From: Toxorhynchites rutilus septentrionalis
Lineage: Eukaryota > Arthropoda > Insecta > Diptera > Culicidae
Direction: 5' to 3'
NCBI RefSeq assembly: GCF_029784135.1
Contig: NC_073746.1
Span: 254,165,994 to 254,229,993 of the forward strand
DNA length: 64,000 nt
A program made the translations under genes and the position numbers. Positions 57,666-64,000 of this stretch are shown here, piece by piece. The notes beneath the pieces are model-generated. The model was given only the letters and a program-made list of their open reading frames with translations. It searched no databases and was not told where the DNA came from. Position 1 is the first letter of the stretch. The number at the start of each line of letters is the position of its first letter.

Positions 57666-58237
57666 AACTGTATGCCCCTTGGTCATAGCGGAACGCAATA
57701 CGATGCGTTTAAGTGTAGTGACAGAGTGAAATGTCAGGGAAAGTAGGGAGGCATTGTTCATAAAAAGTAATAGAGCCATTGTTTGAGCACGCGAAAAATT
57801 ACAAATTATACAGTGGATTTTGAACTGAAAATTTGCATAAACGTTTGAACTTTGAAGTAAGTCTCAATTTCTAATTTATTGAGTTAGTAAATTCCTATTT
57901 AAATATTTTCCTAAATAGAATTCTAGGACGTTTCTAAATATTCTTAAAATTGTATTTGTTGGATCTAACCTAAAAAGGAGGAGATTATCGATGTAAGTTA
58001 CATGCAATCAAGTGAAATCCCTAAACTAAAAATAAAATATAGCTTTTAGCACAAATTATCACAAATTATCACCCAAAACGCACGGTGTTTGTTTGCTGAG
58101 AAGAATATTTCCTCCTCGTTCCAACAGTTTCTTTTGAGAATAGCGCAAAATGATGAGAAGTGGTTATATTCCTAGTAGTTTCAAGCCACCAATGTATGGC
58201 GACTTATATAAAATAACGGTGTAGTTCTACGTCAACA
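57666..58237. other. BEL 3' non-coding region
   Basis: It holds the purine-rich GGGAAAGTAGGGAGG and AT-rich sequence ending in GTAGTTCTACGTCAACA. It possibly contains a degraded 3' LTR. No env gene is present. Confidence 0.45.
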
Positions 58238-59241
58238 ATGCGGTCGTATCTTGGACACAACCTCCTATAATTTTTTTTATACCATTTACTCGAGCTCCTT
58301 CCTTGTTAGGAACTCTGGCCTGGTGCGTGGCGCCTGGTTGCCAACGCTGGTGGGTGGTTTCGGATTTGAAACTAGACTTGTTGTTAATTAAACTTAAGAA
58401 TTGAACTTAACCTGAACCGTTTGAAATAAGAAATTGAACTTTAAGATTTGAAATTGAACTTGAACCTTGAAGTTTGAAATAATAAATTGAACTTAAACTG
58501 AACCGTTTGAAATAAGAAATTGAACTTTAAGATTTGAAATTGAACTGACTTTATTTAACAAAACTTAGACTATATATACACAATTCTAAGCCTAGCTAAA
58601 TTCTAAAAGAGAGAAAAAACGATCTCTCTTTCCTACTCTTTCAGATAACCGAGCCCATATCCTTTATCTGCCTGCTATTTCCTACATGTAAATACTATCC
58701 GCTTATCTCTGCGGTCCTATACCTATTCCCTACTTCGCTCTCGCTAAAGGGGTCCAATAAATTTTCACTCTCTAACTATAGTCGGCAAAACATCTAATCT
58801 CTACGCCACCCGCGTAGGAACCTAAATAAACATTCTGGCTTACTCGCCTTTTTCCGTTTTCGGCCCTTCGCACATTCATGCGATAAGGGACGAACCTAAA
58901 CTTGGCCAATTGCCGTCAATAAATATTTATTATTTTCGTCTGGCGCACTATCTGGGCCGCACTTGATCCATTTCGAGGATCGTGCTAGTGACGTAATGTT
59001 CTGTGTTCGTTTCCTTTCTTTCTCCGACCTTCGCACTTATGCGATAAAGATCGAGACCTAATAAACTTGTTGGAAGCTATACAATGCATAGAGAAGGAAG
59101 GAAAAAGGGTGAGCTACATGGCCGCATCTGGCATTGGTGATTATTTTTTCGAGCGTTTTCGAGTTCCTATGCGCCTGTTTTCGCTTCAATAACATTATTT
59201 ATATTTGTCATTGCCGGCCCCGCTTATCTGAGTCCGTAACA
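58238..59241. repeat. LTR-C copy 2, 3' part
   Basis: It resumes the LTR interrupted at 50530 (TTATACC...GAGCTCCTTCCTTGTTAGGA). It includes tandem TTGAAATAAGAAATTGAACTT units (58408-58550) and a segment close to 7035-7130 of LTR-A (TAGCTAAATTCTAA, TTTCAGATAACCGAG), and ends GTCCGTAACA. The first about 40 bases (ATGCGGTCGTATC...) have no match and may belong to the BEL insertion. No genes. Confidence 0.6.
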
Positions 59242-59413
59242 ATAATGAAAGCTTATGTTTCTCATGCGTGATATTATCACTACGGAATATTATTTTTGCA
59301 AATAATAAATATTGAATATCTTTGGAGTCGTCATCATATGACCAAAGGTCGCATGAGTGCGAATAAATGACTATAAAAATCACTGTAAATTTTTTTTAAG
59401 TTCTATTTCTATT
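59242..59413. repeat. Satellite B fragment
   Basis: 172 bp, nearly one monomer. The last satellite in the window; it ends CTATTTCTATT where LTR-C copy 3 starts. Confidence 0.9.
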
Positions 59414-60824
59414 TGTAATCTAAGGAACTCGAAATTCCCTAGATGCTTGTGCGACGGACCGAGCGGTCCAAGGCTTTTTCTTTCAATTAACGGAAACCAC
59501 GACCGCTCTTCACTCTGTCTAGATACCAACTGACCACCACCTTTTATTTTTCAATCCCTAATATATATATATATGTTTCTTACATCTAGGGGCTTATCGC
59601 AATATGTTAAGCGAGCTTGAGATAAGCACGATCCTATCGTAACACCAGAGCATAAACAAAAGCCCTATCGTAAACGAACACAATCCGCAAACAAGGATCG
59701 TGCGGGAGAGATGTATTTATTTAGGCCCGGCTTCGACCGACCTTATCACAAAAACTGACTCACACGATTCTCAATAAGGATCGTGCGATAAAAATGTTTG
59801 TGTTTATTCAGGATTAACCCGACCTATCTATTTATGACTAACACAATCCTCAATATGGATCGTGCAAGAGAGATCTATTTATTTAGGCTCGAGCTTATTG
59901 ATAATTTAGGGTATACAAAACCCGTCTGGTTTTTGGTTGCTGCACTTGCTATGAAGGCAAGACTTTTCGCCCGTCCTCTCTCGAGCGCTTCGTGATTAAT
60001 CTAGGGAACTTATTTCCCTAGATATTGCCAATTGAGGCCTAAGAATCACGTTTTTCCGTCCAAGAATGGATCTTCCGAATATGTCTGAGCCAGAGAACTT
60101 ATTTCCCTGGTCTCGCTTTGATAGTCTCTTAAGGGCTAAGCCCGCTTGAAAATTTCCCGTAATCGCGAATACGTTTCAGTATCAGACGGCTCCAGATTGG
60201 TCCGTCCGAGTGAAACGCGCAACTACTTTCGGATAGGAAATTTTCAGTTTTTGGTTTTTTATACCTTTTTTGTTTTGCGATGGCTGCCTGGTCTCCTGGT
60301 TCCTTCGGATTAAATGCCAAGTTTGTAGAAGTGGATTTACAGTGATTTATTTAAAAAAAAAACTTAGACTTGAACATAGACATAGACTTGAACTTTTGTT
60401 GAACTTGTAGGTGTTGAACTGTCGAATTGATCTTCGATTTGGATTTTTGAAATGAACTGATTTTCTGGGCAAGAATCTTAAGTTTATATACCCGAGATTC
60501 CTACCCAGCCTAAAATTGTGAGGAAGAAAAAAGATCTCCCTCCCCTGCTCAGACAACCGAGCCGTGGTTTGTCTATCTCTTATTTCTATCCGTTTGTTTT
60601 GCGGTCCTTCGCCCTCACTTAGAGGGTTTAATAAAATTCGGCTGCCTGATAAATCTTACCCGCCTGTTCTGAGCGGTTCTAACCTTATCTACTTATCTTA
60701 TCGCTTAAACGCATGCGTTTAGCGTCCTATTCTTCCTTCGGCCCTTCGCTTTCATGCGATAAGGGGCGAGACCATGCGGCTAGCAATTAGACTTTGCCTT
60801 CCGCACGGAAACCTAAACAAACAT
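59414..60824. repeat. LTR-C copy 3
   Basis: It starts TGTAATCTAAGGAACTCG and contains the nested LTR 59450-59944. It ends at AAACAAACAT, where a transposon interrupts it. The last about 225 bases match LTR-B (7590-7870), showing LTR-B and LTR-C are one long family. The 11 bases CATCTTGCACG at 63990-64000 continue it. No genes. Confidence 0.7.
59450..59944. mobile_element. Solo LTR in LTR-C (TSD cttg)
   Basis: 495 bp from TGCGACGGACCGAGCGG to GGTTGCTGCA, flanked by cttg at 59446-59449 and 59945-59948. Same family as 23471-24187 (ends GCTGCA, CACACGATCC and CCTATCGTAA motifs). Confidence 0.7.
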
Positions 60825-61135
60825 ATTGTCGCCACAGCACTATCTTGGAATTCGTTCGTCAGTTCAACGAACGAAATTTCCAACGAACGACATGTCAAAT
60901 AACCAACCGATGTCATGAGCAGCAGGCCAGTCGATGTGCTGATATTCAGTTTGTTTTTGTTTACTTTCTAAAAAAGCAAAATATTTCGAAGTAGTTTGCG
61001 ATTAGAAGCATTTTCGGTTAGTTTTGCTCTACAATCTGTTCCAAAAGTCATTATTGAAGACGTAATTGAAGGTAAAATTTGTCTGCTTAGTTGAATGCTG
61101 AAATTATTGAACCATTCAAATTACACACATTTCAG

Positions 61136-62194
61136 ATGGCCGATATAATCATTCATTCCGTTCGCCAACAACAGGCCAGTCCTGGAACCGTATACCACGC
61201 CCTTTATGGACACTACTTTTTGGGTATTTCCCAAAAGAATTTGGCGATCATTTACGGAAAAAGCCTGTCCACTATTTATGGTTGGATTCAAAAGTTTGAA
61301 AGCGAGGGACTTTACCGAAGGAAAAAACGAGCTCAGGTCTTCAAAAAGTTCCAGTCGGAAATGCGACAATGGTTGGTGGAGCTTTATTGCAAGCATCCTC
61401 TTTTATTTTTGGACGAAGCCAAGGAGATGTTCCAGGCACATTTCCAGATGACAATAAGTACTTCATCCGTCTGTACTATTCTGCACGAGGCAGGCCTGTC
61501 GTGGAAAACCATTGAGAGAAGAGCTATTCAAATTCGTATGGAAGAAATAGTGCGGTTTGTGAATGAGCTCCTCGCCATACCATGGGATATTTTCAATTTA
61601 GTTTTCCTCGATGAGGTGAGTATTGACAATAGGGGCACGTTACGTCAGAAGGGATATGGTGTCGTAGGAAAAAAGTTAATTTTCAGAGGAGAATTTTGTC
61701 GCCGTGCTCGTTCATCGTTCTTATGTTTCCTTGGCGCTGATGGAATCCTGGATAGTTTCTGGACTGAAGGCACTTTTAACAGGCTAAAGTTTTTCGAATG
61801 CTGCCGAGAGTTTGCCTTGCGGAATCCTAAGGTTCAAAGATATCCAGGATTCCATTCAGTATGGATCATGGACGGTGCGAGGATTCATTGCGACGTTAAT
61901 CTCATTCGCTATCTTCGATCCATTGGGATCATACCCATATTCCTTCCGGCGTACTGCCCCTTTTTCAATCCCATCGAGGTGATCTTTGGCCTCGTGAAAA
62001 AACGTCTTCAGAGAGTACACCGGGAAGGTGAACAAATTCTGGCTGAAGTATGTGAAGCTATGAACTACTTCAAAGTTTATCCTTGCCAGAAACTGTTTGA
62101 ACACTGTGGATACTTCCCTGGAGGATTTTTCAGCCCTGAGAAAGGCTTAACGCAAGATCCAAATGAGGTCGATTTGAATATTGTTCCCAATTAA
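61136..62194 (+). CDS. DD34E transposase (IS630/Tc1/mariner-like, DDE_3)
   Basis: 352 residues from the ATG at 61136. The frame is open from a TTG at 61091, but ATTTCAG directly precedes the ATG and GAAGGTAAAA lies at about 61067, so a small 5' intron may end at the start codon. An N-terminal helix-turn-helix is visible (GISQKNLAIIYGKSLSTIYGW). Catalytic residues: LVFLDEVSIDNRG (Asp), VWIMDGARIHCD (Asp) and CPFFNPIEVIFG (Glu), with 34 residues between the second Asp and the Glu. The pattern fits DDE_3-type IS630/Tc1-like enzymes but is clearly unlike the two DD37E transposases here. The frame is intact, with AATAAA signals at 62250-62259. Likely role: excision and integration of the surrounding 3.2-kb element. 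The family name is uncertain. Confidence 0.8.
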   Translation: MADIIIHSVRQQQASPGTVYHALYGHYFLGISQKNLAIIYGKSLSTIYGWIQKFESEGLYRRKKRAQVFKKFQSEMRQWLVELYCKHPLLFLDEAKEMFQAHFQMTISTSSVCTILHEAGLSWKTIERRAIQIRMEEIVRFVNELLAIPWDIFNLVFLDEVSIDNRGTLRQKGYGVVGKKLIFRGEFCRRARSSFLCFLGADGILDSFWTEGTFNRLKFFECCREFALRNPKVQRYPGFHSVWIMDGARIHCDVNLIRYLRSIGIIPIFLPAYCPFFNPIEVIFGLVKKRLQRVHREGEQILAEVCEAMNYFKVYPCQKLFEHCGYFPGGFFSPEKGLTQDPNEVDLNIVPN

Positions 62195-62340
62195 TATAAG
62201 AGCAAGTTTTGAAACGTTTACTGTTAACAATAATGAACTATCTGAAACAAATAAATAAAACTCATGAAGACCGTGAAACTATTGCAAATAAAACTTATTT
62301 TATTTATTCAAAACCGTAAAATCAAAACAAGAAAAACACT

Positions 62341-63554
62341 TTAAGAGTGATCAACATCGGGACAATCAGTTACTTTCTCCGCCAACACTTGGCTCACTTC
62401 GGACTCTTCTGGTCGGATTGCTGATTGCACTGCGGTGATAAAATCTCCAGCGGCTAATCCTTTTGTTATCATTGCTTCGAGCTTGCGGGAAACGTTGTTA
62501 AGTATTCCAAGTGCTGCTGAAATTTCTTCCCTTATTTCAGCCGCTTCTTTCACCCAACCAGCATTCACAGTATGAGCCACTGTGACACCCCGATGTACTG
62601 ACTGCAGGCGGGCTGCTTCTGACACATTTGTCCATCGGAAGTATTTGGCGAGCTCCAAAGGCGGTGCGGGATCAATTTTCAATTGCTCTTGCTTGTGAGC
62701 AGGCGAAGAGTGGATGAAGTTGGCCCACAACATCCACGAGCTTTGATGTCCCTCTAAATCCAAGTGAGTTTCCTTAAGCTCTTTAGCCAAAGCAGCACAA
62801 TCACGGGTCGAGTGGGCTCCGGCTCGGTCTGAGTTTGTTGGCGTAATGAGCGTCTTCAGTACCATTTGGTGCTGGGCATGCGTCTCCACGTTGGTCGCAT
62901 ATGGATGCACAAAAACTTTGATGTTTTTATCCTTCCATGTAGCAAGGATTCGTGGAGTGATGGCAGAAACATTGTAGGTCTTCCTTTTGGTCGTGTCATG
63001 CAGAATGATGAATCGTTCAATGTCTTCTTCATCTGGCATTTGCTTCTCAGACCATGTCGGAACGTCATTGTCAAAATCAACTTGCCGAGATACGTGTTTC
63101 TTTGCAAGTTTCCACATGAATCCGATCACTTCCGGCACTGTATCTCCACCGACATTCATGGTTCCGATTTCTCGAGGGCGCATTTGACTGCGAAAAAGTC
63201 GTCGAAGAAAGGTCCCTTTAAAGAAGAATTCCAAACTCTTCGCAGCATCATCTGGCAACAAAGTCACATCATTTTCCTCGGATGCACCACTTTCTTCGTT
63301 TTCAGCTTCCTCCGTCGTATTATCGGGCAACAATGAGAATTCGACATTCCTCGAGTTCCCATCGTCAGAGACCTGGGTCGTATCCAACAAGGATTTCGAG
63401 AATCTGAAAGTTCCCGACGATCCAGCCACCGGAGATCCCGCTGTTTCCTGCTCCAGGAACTCTATTCCGTCGTAGCTGCAAATAGTTCAATTCTGTTGAA
63501 GATCATCCTATTTTTTTAATAGTTTGTTACTTACTTGTCCTTGTTATTATCCAT
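62341..63554 (-). CDS. Unknown 384-aa protein of the two-gene transposon
   Basis: No family recognised. A consistent two-exon model: exon 1 63554-63535 (begins MDNNKD), a 59-bp intron 63534-63476 with GTAAGT donor and TTTGCAG acceptor, and exon 2 63475-62341. Splicing keeps the phase and avoids a TAA seven codons in. The N-terminus is acidic and Ser-rich (EEAENEESGASEEND). The middle holds FFFKGTFLRRLFRSQ, a Trp-rich stretch and several His. The C-terminus is helical (EIREEISAALGILNNVSRKLEAM). No signal peptide, membrane segment, zinc cluster or nuclease motif is evident. The gene lies tail-to-tail with the transposase, 146 bp between stops, with its own AATAAA (TTTATT at 62299-62308 on plus). 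Being intact inside a transposon suggests an accessory role in transposition, by analogy with two-gene elements such as PIF/Harbinger; that is inference. Confidence 0.65.
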
Positions 63555-64000
63555 GTTAAACTGGAACTGGAGGATTAATGTTCTTCAAGCATTTTTTTTT
63601 TATTTACCACAACGAGGTGAAACAACGAAAATGTAAACAACAACAATAACGTTGAGGTAAACAACTAACCATGGTGCACCAATCCATGCAGGTTGTTTTG
63701 TTTGTGGTAGTCGTCTTTTTATTGTACAAGATCAATAAATGTCAACAGATGAGCATTTCGCATAAACATTCATAGTGTAAAAAGAAGATTTTGCTACGTT
63801 TTTTTAGCTGCATGAGTTTTGATTAAAAAAATCTTAATTCCGTTGCTTAAAAGCAAAATTTGAGAGTAATCAAAAATAATTGCCGTTTTTCATGCTTGAA
63901 AGAAGGACTACCATGCATCTAGAAACTATGGAACTTCGTTAGTCAAACGAACGATGTTCGCTTCCAATTTTTCTCCGGATGGCCGATATCATCTTGCACG

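Larger units (their letters stand above)
50531..58237 (+). mobile_element. BEL/Pao retrotransposon, plus strand, edges uncertain
   Basis: Gag-pol coding runs from 51132 to 57665. The outer limits are inferred from an inverted motif: TGTTTTGACGTAGAACTACG at 50531 and GTAGTTCTACGTCAACA ending at 58237. I find no matching LTR pair; 50531-51110 and 57760-58237 look different. LTRs may be truncated or replaced. A polypurine-like GGGAAAGTAGGGAGG lies at 57740-57754. Confidence 0.55.
49028..59241. mobile_element. Composite long-LTR (LTR-C) insertion, 10.2 kb
   Basis: It starts TATAATCTAGGGAA (TGTAATC elsewhere) and ends GTCCGTAACA. The target duplication ataat is at 49023-49027 and 59242-59246, so the whole block entered the satellite as one unit and grew by later events. 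It contains a 3'-truncated LTR-C (49028-49175 plus 49833-50262), a second LTR-C (50263-50530 plus 58238-59241), a nested solo LTR and a BEL gag-pol. Confidence 0.65.
60825..63989. mobile_element. Two-gene DD34E DNA transposon, about 3.17 kb
   Basis: It interrupts LTR-C: left flank AAACAAACAT, right flank CATCTTGCACG. Both borders show ATAT (60823-60826 and 63986-63989), consistent with a TA target duplication, but the exact edge is ambiguous by a few bases. Near each end lies a self-complementary motif: TTCGTTCGTcagttcAACGAA (left, from 60849) and TCGTTAGTcaaACGAACGA (right, from 63935). I see no long terminal inverted repeat. It carries two convergent genes: a transposase on plus and an unknown spliced gene on minus. 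Confidence 0.65.

Noticed and set aside
61121..61396. Antisense frames within the DD34E transposon (also 61856-62104 and 62866-63336)
   Set aside because: Shadows of the two genes; the sense frames explain the splice sites, poly(A) signals and motifs.

Overview
The window looks like heterochromatic, repeat-dominated DNA from an insect, most likely a culicine mosquito (Aedes-like). I infer this from two DD37E (ITmD37E-type) mariner relatives, BEL/Pao elements, an env-bearing errantivirus, piggyBac relatives, a phlebovirus/phasivirus-like nucleoprotein fossil and a chuvirus/mononegavirus-like glycoprotein fossil. I recognise no ordinary host gene. Every convincing coding region belongs to a mobile element or a captured viral gene.

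Layout. 1-8305: a BEL/Pao retroelement on the minus strand with gag and env but almost no pol, interrupted by a DD37E mariner and bordered by long, partly rearranged LTR sequences. 8306-11088: a 54-bp tandem repeat (satellite A) split by three solo LTRs. 11089-12138: no recognised feature. 12139-23466: about 56 copies of a 183-bp satellite (satellite B), with a 510-bp insert present twice because of a 1,802-bp duplication. 23467-26246: satellite B remnants split by three solo LTRs. 26247-41961: a non-satellite block holding a pogo-like end, a viral glycoprotein fused to a gypsy RT fragment, half a piggyBac gene, a complete 8.05-kb errantivirus (33054-41103) that carries a piggyBac-type MITE, and a large hairpin. 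41962-49027: satellite B again, split by a DD37E mariner, a viral nucleoprotein/LINE chimera, a solo LTR and a piggyBac element. 49028-59241: long LTRs with a BEL/Pao gag-pol nested inside. 59242-64000: a satellite B remnant, then another long LTR containing a solo LTR and a two-gene DD34E transposon.

The satellite appears to be the original substrate. Many insertions can be lifted out exactly, leaving intact monomer sequence and a target-site duplication (gctt, tatg, gtcg, TA, TTAA, ataat). This gives relative ages for the insertions. Two viral gene fossils sit directly against retroelement reverse-transcriptase or LINE sequence, which fits capture by template switching. The mix of satellite, nested elements and viral fossils resembles known piRNA-producing loci, but no sequence feature proves that.

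The best candidates for something not yet described are three. First, the 3.2-kb transposon at 60825-63989, with convergent genes for a DD34E transposase and a 384-aa spliced protein of no family I know. Second, the in-frame viral nucleoprotein-LINE chimera. Third, the gag-env reading frame that has lost the protease active site and all reverse-transcriptase/integrase catalytic regions.
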